This document shows positions 45,682 through 56,824 of a stretch of DNA of 64,000 nucleotides, in pieces (the stretch's first letter is position 1; every line of letters starts with the position of its first letter). The position numbers were made by a program, and so were the translations under genes. The notes under the pieces were generated by a model. It ran no database searches. It saw nothing but the letters and a program-made list of their open reading frames with translations, and was not told the DNA's origin. Origin of the DNA: Calvatia gigantea (taxonomy: Eukaryota > Basidiomycota > Agaricomycetes > Agaricales > Lycoperdaceae); assembly GCA_025093985.1 (NCBI GenBank), contig JACAAK010000007.1, positions 1,302,001 through 1,366,000 of the forward strand, in the 5' to 3' direction.

Positions 45682-46269
45682 TCAGCGGGTACTCCTCTTT
45701 GCCTTCTCGAGGACCGCTGCATAGGATGGCACGCGATCAGAAATAGCACATTAACAGAAGGTGGCTGGACTTACTATCCCGGCTGACTTCCTCCTTATCA
45801 GTGCCCTGAATTTCGACAGCAATACCCTCTAGAGTTCTTCGTAACGCATCTTTCGAGGCCGCAAAAACCATCTTCGCTTTGATTTTAGCGCCATCGGGGT
45901 TCCTAGAATTAGTGTGGGTGAATCATCATTGCGGCAAAGGCGCATATGCACCAGAGGAACGTACCAACTGATAAACGTCAGCTTGTTTCGTTTTCCCCCA
46001 TCCAACACGTAGTCGAAATCATAGACGGCCCATCGCGGCTCATCTTCTGGCAGGTCATTCAAAAACTCTTCGTAGTCGGTTGAATTGGATGTCTTCTTCA
46101 CGATGATCTCGGTGTTTCTATCGTTCAACCCGAAGATAATATATTTGTCTGTCTTCCCTAATTTCAGGCTCTGGTAGGCCTCTTGACACGCCTGGTGGAC
46201 ACCAACTCCGGTAGCCTGACGGATGATCTCTTCAGCATGCGGCAGCCCGCAGAAGGTTGGACTCACCAT
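45682..46269 (-). CDS. cof1: cofilin (ADF/cofilin family)
   Basis: Actin-depolymerising factor that severs aged ADP-actin filaments, cytoplasmic. Four exons (46269..46267, 46215..45965, 45902..45775, 45716..45682; introns 51-62 nt) close exactly to 138 aa, the usual length. The first exon is only the ATG; the intron begins directly after it and exon 2 continues [18 protein letters not shown]. Family segments are [33 protein letters not shown] and the actin-binding long helix [17 protein letters not shown], then [15 protein letters not shown] and a basic tail. Reading on from the ATG without splicing would replace the conserved start with an unrelated sequence, which supports the ATG-only exon. 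Confidence 0.95.
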
Positions 46270-46475
46270 GATGAAGAATGAATGGGTTGAGATGAAAGTA
46301 AGAGGGAGGTTTATATGGCTGTGGTTTACCGAACAGGTATCATGATCAACAATCTACCAAAAAAGGTAGCACAGTATCATGTATCAACCAGACGCTTAGA
46401 TAATTGACAGTGATAACGGGTCCATGGAACGCAAGCAGTCCAGAATTAATTATGCTAACTACGGTTCTAACGGGC

Positions 46476-49115
46476 TCAGTCAGCTGCAAAGACCTCGTCT
46501 AACCACCGCGCGTAATCATATTCCGGTTCCCCGACCTCGTTTAGTGCGCTGGGTATTGCGTTGCGCAGGTATTCGATTGCGGGCGCAGGGAGCTGCGCAA
46601 TTCGGAGATCGAGCTCCGTAACGACGGGCTGTATAATTGGATGAGGTCCAGCAATTGCGGAAGAAGGCTTTGCGTACCTTGTCAGAGGCGATGCCACGGA
46701 ATGCTTCGAGAAGCTGTTCGCGGGATGTTTGGTCCTCCATCATATCCACCTTGTTGACATTAGAAAAATAAACGCAGCAATGTACACCAGACATACCAAA
46801 AGGTTGATGAAGGCCTCAAATGTCACTGCGCCGTAGTTTCGGACGAGCTCATCGTAAATGTAATTCATGTCGTCTTCGGAGTACACAATGCCGAGACTTG
46901 CGAGCGCCGCAATCATTTCCGCGAGGTTCAAGGTGTTTGTGTCGTCCTTGTCAAAGTATCGGAAGGTGCTTTCGAATTGCTCGAGTTGCGCAGGCGTCAG
47001 ATTTGTCATGTTCCGCGAGACGATCTAGTTAAGATCATTCGGTCAAACAATGGTGTGGAAGGAGCGAGGGCAACACTCACCTGATTATCAATGAACGCGA
47101 TCTTCTTGGCGATGCTTTGAGCGACCAACTCGAGCTCAAAGACAAGATCTTGGTATGTGAAGACGGTGTAATCGTTTTCCTCAACATTAGCCGCCTCGCA
47201 TTCTGCCTCCACCGCTGCCACGTCTGCCAACGCTTCAGATAGCGCCGGTATTCGCGCTTCAATCTCCTTGATTTGCTGTTGTTGGGACTAGGACGTATTT
47301 TAGGGATGGGCAACAACCGTGCGAACGCGCCCACTCACTTCTAGTAGACCCCCCATACCCGCAAGCTCATGAGAGATAATATGTAGGCGACGCTCAAATT
47401 CGTTGGCAACCTTGGCAAATTTCTTCCTGAGGCTTTCTTTGATCCTAACGGAAAATTAGCTCAAGGAAACAGGGGAAACGCTCTTATTTACTCTCTAATC
47501 CGAGCATTGATGCTTCTTGACCGATTTGCTTCATTGTCCAGCAGGCCCTTCCAGGCAGCGTCAACGTCAGATAGCGCCAATCCTTTGGGCGGAACATATT
47601 CACGGAGACCATAAGTTCGCAGTTTGGTCTGGATGTTCCCAAACAGCGTCCCGATATCTTGCCTCTCGGTTACCCATTCACGTTTGGTGGTCTTCTTGTA
47701 CGTCGCGAAGTCAGCGGACTGCTGTTTCGCATCGCTATAAGAACCGTCAAAGACCATGACGTCCCATTGTGCTTGAATATCGTGAAGGGCAGAAAGAAGC
47801 TAATCATCAGGTTAGCATGGACTTTGCATTTATGATCTAAGTACAAACCAAGCGAACGCGCCGTTCGTAATCATTTCGCGATACCCAGACAGATTGCATC
47901 AATTCAGCGAACTTGACGACTCGCCGGGCAACGGTCTCAGCCTGATCTATTCAAATCTTGAAGGTGAACATTGCAGATTATCATAGTAGCATGGCACTTA
48001 CGCATAGTCGAAAAAGCATGGAAGAAGCTGGCAATATAGGTCATGACGCTCCGCTCGTCTGGACGGGGGGCATCGCACAGGTCCTCCACCTCGAGCAATT
48101 GCTTAAACATTAAAATTAGAATCAAGTCATAAGAAAGGGAATAGGGGACCCACAGGAATATCGAGGTGCTCGGCAGCCACTTGAAATGCCAGTCGTGTGT
48201 TCCCGTGACGGTCACTCTAAAGGATAAATTAGTAAAGCTCGGTTCTTTGGTTGGAACTATTAACAATACCTTGTCCAACTTGTCATAATCAAGTAAATCG
48301 GGCCGGTGACAGTGAATAAGCGCACATCTAAAGGTGCGGCAAGTGTGAATGAACGTCTGGGATAGGTTCAGAGATGGTAGACGAACAGAGCAAGTCCGTC
48401 CGACCAACTGAGGGAGAAGTCTTGGACATCGACTTCTTTGTAAGGTTCGGTCTTCCTTTGGCACCATAACAACAAGCCTTCTTTAGCAGACAGACCTTCT
48501 TCGCTGGGTGGATAGTCAGGCCTGTAGCATGATTGGAGTTGGGAAGAGCGGACCTAATATCGGCGATGGTAAACCGCAGGATTAAGGTCCATATCATTCC
48601 AAGGATGAGCTTGAGATTGCCGTCGATAATATCTGTATGGCATGAAGGTGATATGCAAATAAGAGTGGCATGTGTTGACATGCCTTCAGGCCCAATGTTG
48701 GTTAACTTGACTCCTCTTGACGTGATGAATTCTAGTGCCTTGTTGACATTCTCAGCCTTCTGGACGCGCATTCTTGGGTTCTTGTTGTAACGACCCAGGG
48801 AGGTGTCGCCTGGAGATACATGAGAGTTCACTGGCTTGAATTAAGTCCAAGCATACCCATGATTTCCTGGCACGGGGGTATCAGTGACATACGCTTGTTC
48901 GGACAAGTGTGCGTACCATTAACTGGATCAGCCTGACTCCATCCGAGAGGTCCCTGACAAGCGACGACATTGGAGGATGGCCGTTTGCCTCGAGCTTAGT
49001 ATTGAGCCTATGTTCGTATTGAAGGCGTGAACAATAGAGTCAAGGACATGATCAGCTACCATTTGCAAAAGGTTCTTTCCTGCACAGTCCGCGAGTGAGC
49101 CTCGAGAGAACCCAT
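46476..49115 (-). CDS. alpha-actinin (F-actin crosslinker)
   Basis: Actin bundling protein. Sixteen exons from 49115 to 46476 close exactly (1872 nt, 623 aa). Tandem calponin-homology domains form the actin-binding head: [50 protein letters not shown], then [40 protein letters not shown] and [11 protein letters not shown] rod with about two spectrin repeats follows (short, as in other fungi; animals have four). The EF-hand pair is C-terminal: [17 protein letters not shown] is a good Ca2+ loop, and the second region ([19 protein letters not shown]) lacks most ligands. The tail is [15 protein letters not shown]. One intron (48683..48633) uses a GC donor. It is transcribed towards the cofilin gene, which lies immediately downstream on the same strand. 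Confidence 0.95.
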
Positions 49116-49235
49116 GACCTGCGACGGTAGTGGATGAAGTCAGAGTTGGAGTTCATGAGTAGTCATCAATTGCCGAGATGAGAAACGCGTCAATTCAAAG
49201 TCCGGTGGTCGCGTCCTCTTCCTTCAACCACAACA
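49116..49235. promoter_or_regulatory. short divergent promoter, alpha-actinin and pob3
   Basis: Only 120 bp separate the start codons of two head-to-head genes, so both 5' leaders and both core promoters must share or overlap this stretch. I cannot assign individual elements. Confidence 0.55.
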
Positions 49236-51644
49236 ATGGCCACCACCCAGTTCGACCAAATCTACCATGGACTCTCGCCAGAAGTTGGCAGTAAGCAACC
49301 TATCGCGTGCTCATTCGTATTATATTCATTATTGTCCAGAATTCCGCGTTGCCCCCCCTGGCATGGCATGGAAAGGCGTAGACTCAGAAGGCGTCGTGTC
49401 GATGGCATCAAGCGATATCAAATGGGCACAATGGATTCGAGTGGCTAGGAACTTCCAGCTGCGCGTTGGGTTGCGAGATCATCGCAAAGAAAAGTTTGAT
49501 GGTTTCATGCGGGAGGTTAGGATACTCAACAATCTTCGACGTACAATTTGCTTATTCCACCTAATAAAGGATCATGACAAACTCGCGTCTCTCCTCAAAA
49601 ATCACTTTGGCATTACCCTGGAAACCAGGGAAGTGTCGCTCAAAGGATGGAACTGGGGTGTAACGGACTTCCAAGGTGCGCCGAAACAGCATTGGCAAAT
49701 TTCTGCCACCGTACTGACGTTTGGCATCTGGCTTAGGTCAAGATCTAGCGTTCATGGTGCAAGACAAAGTCGCCTTCGAACTGCCTCTAAGGCACGTTGC
49801 GAATTCCAATATTGCTGGTCGGACCGAAGTTTCGCTCGAGTTTGCGAACCCTTCTGGTGCAACCAAAGGGGTGAAGGGCCTAGGCGATGAGATGATGGAA
49901 ATACGTTTCCACGTACCTGGAACACAAAAGTCCAAGGCCACAGGCTCGGACGCGGGATCCCAAAAATCCGACGACGAAGATGATGTCAGTGCAGCCCAAG
50001 TCTTCCACGACACCATCAAAGAGAAGGCTGAGCTTGGTCAAGTCTCTGGCGACCTTATCCTCAGCTTCGAGGAGATTCTTGTCCTCACACCTCGTGGACG
50101 GTACGATATGGACATGTCGCACGACTTCTTGCGACTACGCGGTAAAACCTATGACTACAAGATCATCTACAATTCCATTTCAAAACTTTTCTTGCTTCCC
50201 AAAGATGACCAACGTGTCCTCTTCATTGTGAGTTCCGTTTGAACTCGCTTACTTATACAATGGGGGCTTAAACGCCACCTTCAGCTCGGCCTAAACACAC
50301 CTATCCGACAAGGCCAGACACGCTACCAATACCTTGTGATGCAGTTCAGCCGTGAAGAAGAAATCACTGCCGAACTCAACATGACAGAGTATGTCACCCA
50401 AACGACACTCTATGCAGATATGCTGATGAACAAAACAGGGAGGAAGTCGCAAAATATGATCGCCTCAAGAAAAACTACGAAGATCCCACTTTCGAAGTCG
50501 TCTCCAGCGTCTTCCGTGCGCTTGCGAAGAAAAAGATCATTGGTGCAGGCAGTTTCCAAAGGTATATACGCACCCTTACGCACCAAATTGTCGCTCAAGT
50601 ACTCACGTATACTGTCCTTGTTTTGCAGCCGAGATGGTCATCCAGGCATTAAAGCCAACCTAAAAGCCATCCAAGGCGATCTATTCCTCCTCGAAAAATA
50701 TATCTTCTTCGTCTCCAAATCCCCTCTCCTCGTCGAAATTGCCGAAATACACCAAATTGTCTTCTCTCGTGTTGGGGCGGGCATGGGGGCTGCCGCCGCC
50801 CGCACCTTTGATATCAAAATTGTCACCAAGAGTGCTGCAGAGCATACGTTTACATCAATCAATAAAGAGGAACATGAAAGCGTGGATGCGTATCTGAAAG
50901 ACAAGAAAATTAAAATCAAGACGGAGACTGTACCAGATGTGGAGATGATGTTGGCTGCGGGTGTTGGGGATGAGGACGATGATGATGATGAGATGCAGAG
51001 TATCGATTCGGACGACGATGCCCCCAGGAATAAGGCTTCGAAGAGGGCAGGAGATGATGAGGATAGTGAGGACGACGGTATGTGCTTCCTCCCCCCAGAC
51101 TTTGCCGTGTATACTCAAAACTTTTCCTTACCAGAGGACTTCGAGGCATCTGCATCTGATTCTGGCTCGCCAAGTGAAAGTGACACTGACGACTCCGGCG
51201 CGGCTACAGCCTCAGACGCCAGTGGTGATCTCGCAGTCGCCGCAGAAGAGGTCAAAAAGAAAGTGAAGGGCAAGGGTAAAGCAGCAGCCGAAGACGGAAA
51301 GAAGCCTGCCAAGAAGAAAGCGCCCAAAAAAGCAGAGGAAAGCGACGCGGACGACGACGCGGAAGGAAGTAAGAAAAAGGCCGCGCCCAAGCCCAAGCCT
51401 AAACCCAAGCCCAAGAAGCCGTCAGATGAAGAAATGGATGTTGATGGTGAAGAGAAACCGAAGGCCAAGCCTGAAACCGAAGCCTAAGCCGAAACCCAAG
51501 GCGAAGGAAGACGGCATGGATGTTGACGAGGAGAAACCAAAGCCAAAGCCAAAGCCAAAACCCAAGACGGCCAAGAGAGACGAGGCTAAGTCGGGAGACG
51601 AGGATGTGGAGCCACCAAAGAAAAAGCTAAAGGCATCCGGTTAA
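49236..51644 (+). CDS. pob3: FACT complex subunit Pob3 (SSRP1 family)
   Basis: Histone chaperone subunit that partners Spt16 in nucleosome reorganisation, nuclear. Eight exons: 49236..49290, 49340..49515, 49570..49675, 49737..50227, 50285..50388, 50439..50561, 50629..51077, 51135..51644. The N-terminal SSRP1 PH-like region has KFRVAPPGMAWKG, DIKWAQWIRVARNFQLRV and GWNWGVTDFQGQDLAFMV. The middle Rtt106/PH-like tandem has YDYKIIYNSISKLFLLPK, RYQYLVMQFSREEE, KANLKAIQGDLFLLEKYIFF and ARTFDIKIVTKSAAEHTF. An acidic stretch follows. The C-terminus is Lys-rich with Lys-Pro repeats and no HMG box, as usual for fungal Pob3, where Nhp6 supplies it. Exons sum to 2014, one over 671 codons (670 aa). One base near 51472 must be skipped so that EEKPKAKP continues as the KPKPKPK repeat to LKASG. 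Confidence 0.95.
51472..51472 (+). other. apparent +1 frameshift in the pob3 C-terminal repeat
   Basis: Without correction the frame ends at KPETEA, while the other frame continues the lysine-proline repeat and the conserved acidic/basic tail to 51644. The break falls inside a simple AAGCC-type repeat. Confidence 0.65.
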
Positions 51645-51960
51645 AGCCTTCCCGTCTTTTCATCTTCATGCTTTCATCTTTTCTTGTCCATCTTACAGCC
51701 GCATTTTGGTTTTTGTATATCATAGATAGATTTGTCGCTTGTTAAATATAGTTAATACACATGTCAGTTCTATGTCGCTAGAAGGAACAAACCAGAAACT
51801 CATAGTGACAAAGAACCAAATAGGTTGTATAGGGTATATCAACACGAGAAGGCCAAAATAAAAATACAACAAGTCTAGGATGTTCTTAATTTAGTATACA
51901 CGCAGGAAAAGGAGAAATCTAATCTAACGCAATGCCAAAAAAAATAAATTCAACACTCCC
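51645..51960. other. convergent 3' intergenic region
   Basis: Shared 3' flank of pob3 (rightward) and the RA-PH gene (leftward). AT-rich with several AATAAA-like words in both orientations, as expected for two polyadenylation regions. No gene was recognised. Confidence 0.5.
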
Positions 51961-54900
51961 TCACATCTTTCGATGCAACAATGATCCGGGCTCAAAAATA
52001 TTGCTGTTCGCAACAGAGACAAGAGGTTGTACAGGGCGTCGTTGTGTGGCTGCTCTAGAGACACCACTGGCGCCCATGGTCGGCTGACCACCATATGATT
52101 TCGGATTGAAGAGGACATTGCGTTCTTGGTGCAAGACATAGGACTATCCATCGCCATTAGTTTCTGCCGCATGGTACAAGAGGAGAGACAACAAGGACGT
52201 ACCCGAGCGAGGAGGATCTTCTCCATCCAAATCTTGCCATCCTTTTCCGAGCATGAAATGACATGTTTATAGTCTGAGGCGTTTTCAAAGAACGAAAGTT
52301 TATCGGTAGATTTGAGAGCGAAAGCGAAGGGTTTAGGTGATTTGTATTGTCTAGTGAAATGATAGGCGTCGAAGTTGGATAGAGAGCACAGAAGGGTTTC
52401 ATCCTTGTTCTATTATACAGTATTGGTTAGTTCGTCTTTGAAGGGATGTTGGATAGGGTATGGCGCACGTTATCGCGTTTGGATATCCACAAGGAATGTT
52501 CACGAAGTTGTAGCCAGCGTTTACTCCATTTACCACGCTTGCTTTCCCATTCGACGTATCCAGCATGAATAGGCGAGCTGGACGGAATGGCCTGCGAGGA
52601 CAAGGCGTTTAACATTACGGCACCAAAAAACCTCCAAGTATACTCACCGAACGACTGAGCAGCCTTGCAAGGGGTGTCAGACGCGCCACAAATGTATTGA
52701 CCATCTTGTCCTTATTCCAGGACGCCTGCACATCAGCGATGCGCTCAAAGTTCCTTATCGGACGTTCTGGTAGGCAAAAAACCTCAATCCACAACCCAAC
52801 AACAGTCCGAGCAAAAGGGAAAACGTACCCATGCCAAAATCATGGGAAACCTCCCAAACCATCCACTCGCCACTTCCGATCCACCCTTTCAAAGACCCTT
52901 GCGCTTCCAACATTCCAATAACATCTCCCGCAGACGTCGTATCATCAATCTCAACAATATTGTACCTCTGCATATCGCCAACAAACACCCTCTGTTGTGT
53001 CACTTGCTTCGGGAGAGCGGGAACAGGTACAGGGGAGTCAGGCAACGTTGTGGGGAGAGGAGGAACAGGTGGACGATATTCACGATCAGCTGTACTAGGA
53101 CGTACGAGACGTCTTTCCCCATCCATGGAAGGTCGAGACGATGTTGACCTAACAGAAGGTTCTCTAGCCAAGGCTCGTTTCTGTTCCTCGCTCACTCGTG
53201 GAACGGGAACACGAGAGGCGTCTTCGAATGTTGGTCGTTCTTCACGGGGTCGGCTCTGTGAACGGGCGCGATGGACCCCAGTCGGACCAGTATTAGATGG
53301 GAGAGGAACGGAAGAGTGGTCGTCTGCTCCAGTACGACCTTGAGCGTGATAGAATGAACGGGATGAATGCAAAGATCTTGATGTCTGTCGAGGAGGAGAA
53401 TAGATAGCACTTGCATCTGGTTTTGATAAAAATCCGTAGGCGTCGGCATCTCCGGCCCGAGCGTTGGAGGGGAGGCGTTGGTGGCGGGGTAAGGAGGTGA
53501 CTTGCACGTCTTGTAATTTCCTCGTTAGATCCTCAGGTGAAAATGGTGGTGTGGTACGACCAGGAAGTGTTTGTGTCCTCGGACGGACCGCAGGTTTAGG
53601 AGGAGCCAAAGCTTGAAGTGCTGCCTCTTGCGAACTTGTCAACACACCGGCTCCCGCTGGACGTAACGTCGTCTGCCTACTCCTCGCTTCCGTCCTCGCG
53701 GCTTTTTCGGCCCGTTCCCTCCTTCTCTGATCCCTTTCCTCGCGAACTTGTTTTCTGATACTCTTTTGGGCGGTCAACGCAGTAGGAATGCTTCGTGCAA
53801 GAGGGACATCATCATCCGAATTGGCGATCCCGTTCATAACGGTGGACTTGTCTTCGCCGGCGGACTCGGAGTCCTCTTCCGAAGTTGCCTCAGACGACGA
53901 GGTAGTGCCGGCTGAAAATGCCGAGGGTCGACGACTATTACGTCCGTCAGCGCCGCCGCCACTAATGTGTCCATTCCTGGGAGTACCACCACCGCTACTA
54001 TTAGTCGCGCTGCGACGAACAGCACCGTTCGCGTATGAATTATACGAGCTGCTGGGAGGGCGAGACGGCGAAGGATTGTTGCCGTTTGAACCACGGCGAT
54101 ACCGATCATATGTTTCCGCAGCATCAATCAACCCGCCATGATTTTGTTCATCAGTGTACCGCGGTCTGATAGAATGTGCAGGAGAGCGAATACCACCGGC
54201 GCCACCAGGATGTCGACGATTCGGAGTCACAAACATTTCGGGTTCGTCCAAATAATCCAAGTAAGCCGAGGTGACCGGATAGTTATTATCTTCGTCGTCA
54301 ACGAATTGGTCCTGACGAGTACGGGTATCGTTTCGCCAATTGGAGATAGCGGCCGCGGAGGTGTAAGCAGTTGGGAAGGAAAAGTAATCGTCCTTCCCCT
54401 GTTGGAGGCGGAATAAGAAGGTCAGTTTCGCTTGCTGCCGAGCCTCGTGGTGACAGCAGTGGAGCCACGGCCAAGCCATCACTAATTTCGTTGCCATAAC
54501 AACTGGTTAGCTCCCCGCCAAAATTGTATTCGTCAGACCCTGACGAGGATGTTGACGCTGACCGTGAGAGCAACGCAAACGACTCGTTGAGGGAATACCC
54601 CGGCGAAAGTGCCGGCAGTGAAGGTGAGTCAAAAGCCTCCGTATCGGTGGTATATGGCGGCAATTCAGAGTCTGTGTCTTCGCGGGGCTGCAGAGGTGGT
54701 GACGCAGCAGCAGTGGCACTGGCAAGGTGAGGATTCGCAGTTGTGGCATCAACCAATTTAACAGGTGCCTGATGAGGAACGGATGACGGATGGGAGCTTT
54801 CCAATTGCTCCACAACAACAGTATAGGTGCACGGAGCTGAATCAGGAAGTTCATCTGCTAAATTGTATTTGGCTGATGGGTCACTGGGCGACGAATCGAC

Positions 54901-56241
54901 CGCCGACTCGGATATTATGACAGACCCGTCCGGAGGCGGCGTCGATGGACCCTTATCAACCACACTCGAAAACGAAACAAAGCCGCTTGGGGAGGACGAC
55001 GGCGACGTCGAGGGTCTCCTCGATCTCGTAGTAGCAAAAGAAGGAATATCTTCGGGATGATCCCATGGCTCAAGTGGTAATCCTGCACCGACACGCCCTT
55101 TGCGAACCTTCATATGCCCTTTATTTTCAGTCGACGGTTCAATCAATCACAGATGCAAGATTCGCATACCTTCTTTGTTAGAACAAAATTCATTCTAGAT
55201 AGTTCACCCAAAGATGGCAGAGAAGGCTTCGGTGCAAAAGCTGGCTTTTGATGTGCAGGTACAGGTACCCGAGGCAAAGATTTGCTTGGTGGACGTGTTG
55301 GACTTTTGACGAGTGCAGGTGACGAAGGAGTCGTTGCGGATATACGTTCAAAGGGTACTGGTGTCAGCGGAGAGCGTGGCTGTTGCGGAGACTTCGGGTC
55401 CACTGGTTTCGGTGGGGACTGAGGAGTCTGCGGCGTTTGGGTACGCTGAAGTCCCGTCGGCATGGTAGTAAGATTGGCAAACGGATCATCGTCAATCAAG
55501 TACGAAGGCGGAGGAGAAGCTCGGGGGGAAGTGATAGATGACACAGTCTGTATAGAACCAAAATCTTTACCGGGAGAACCAAAGCCAAAGTCGTTTGCAT
55601 CACTGCCCGGGGTGGCGCCAGTATTAGCGCGCGACCTTGTAGTAAAGGTGGGAGATGTCGGGGATGTGAGAGGTGACTGCAGGAAGGAAGGTGTAAGAAT
55701 GGCCTGTAAAGATAGGGAACGTCGTTTCTTAGGCATTCTTCTCTCTATGCGAAAGGTTTTCGCGCGACGTGGAGAAGGAGGTGAGGGTGTGTTTTCGAGG
55801 TAAAACTCAGATTGTTGACTCTGTTGATTCTGTGATTTCCCTGGCACACGAGCCTGTAAAATTCAACTTCCATGAGCACCGGTTGATAGATCACGTTGGT
55901 TAATTAATATTATCGTTTAAAGCCGCATGTTCTGATGAAACTGCCTGCACATGGCGCCCGCAATACGGCATGACGCAAAAAAAAAAAAAAAAAAAAACTG
56001 GTTGAGGCCCAGCACTCACCAGTGCTGATTTGGCTGCTCGCGAGCCTGCAGCACTAACAAGAACCTCCCCTGATGCGCCTCCCACGAGGAGCCTCTTTGA
56101 GGTCGATGTCTTGTTTAGAGCGTTGGGCACGAATGGGAAGTAGATATTGGTAGGGAGCGTAGTATAAGAGAGTGTGAGAGATATTTCCTTGCTGCCGACC
56201 CTCGAAAACGAGTGACTAGGAGAATCCAGGGACTGCGCCAT
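51961..56241 (-). CDS. large RA-PH domain signalling protein
   Basis: Predicted Ras-association plus pleckstrin-homology adaptor, membrane- or Ras-GTPase-linked, of the basidiomycete family with a long disordered front. Seven exons: 56241..56020, 55853..55170, 55107..52829, 52766..52648, 52591..52469, 52409..52203, 52143..51961. The first about 950 residues are Ser/Pro-rich, disordered and phosphorylatable, with a basic Arg-rich coiled patch (REERDQRRRERAEKAARTEAR). The RA-like part is VFVGDMQRYNIVEIDDTTSA, then GDVIGMLEAQGSL. The PH domain is HAGYVEWESKRGKWSKRWLQ, LREHSLWISKRDN, FDAYHFTRQYKSPKPFAFAL and GKIWMEKILLAR. Exons sum to 3817, one over 1272 codons (1271 aa). The frame changes at a G4 run (minus strand, 54396-54399): PPPTG then KDDYFSFPTAY. 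The ATG at 56241 (MAQSLDSPSHSFSR) is the first in that frame. Confidence 0.85.
54396..54399 (-). other. apparent +1 frameshift at a G4 run (RA-PH gene)
   Basis: Minus-strand GGGG. Three G would join the upstream disordered frame (TDLLIPPPTG) to the 580-codon downstream frame that carries the RA domain. Confidence 0.6.
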
Positions 56242-56824
56242 CCAGCTTAAAGGGTGCGATCGTCGTCGGAAAAAAAAATAGGTCTCCTGAAAACTTGCCG
56301 ATTGGCCGAGAGTAATGGGGGTGTGTGCTGACGAAGTGGACAAATGGGTTTTGAGGTGTTTTCGAAGAGAGCGGCACTTCTCTCCCAAAAGGCCAAGGAA
56401 ATCTTCGCAAGTACCTTTTGGGGGAAGCTGGTTTTTTTATGAACGAGGGATGCGGGCGGTGTTCTTTTTTCATGGAGGATCTCCACATACATAGCAACAA
56501 CCACGAAATCTATCAAACGATGGATGCCGACACCCCATCCGCACCGCCCAGTGTCTGCCAAACATAGCGCTAACTGCCTCCCCCCCAGCACAAATATAAC
56601 ACTGACTGATATATGTATATCCGCTCTGACAAAGACAGCGCGTGATTGCGGGTTAATCGGTTACGTCTCAGAGCCCAAGGCGCTTAATCCCGAGCTTTTA
56701 GTCGCCCAGAGCTAACCGCAAAAATCAAACTGTTGGATCATGTTTACAATGTTCTCCATCAACTCTCAAGATCTCACCCATCGCTAGATTACTGTGTAAC
56801 CAGGCTATAATCATCAATATTTCA
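56242..56824. promoter_or_regulatory. divergent promoter region, RA-PH gene and DCAF4-like gene
   Basis: About 580 bp between head-to-head genes. Nothing coding was recognised. No specific element assigned. Confidence 0.4.

Noticed and set aside
53834..54141. ORFs on the opposite strand and other frames of the RA-PH gene
   Set aside because: Shadows of a long Ser/Arg-rich coding exon; no splice or family support.
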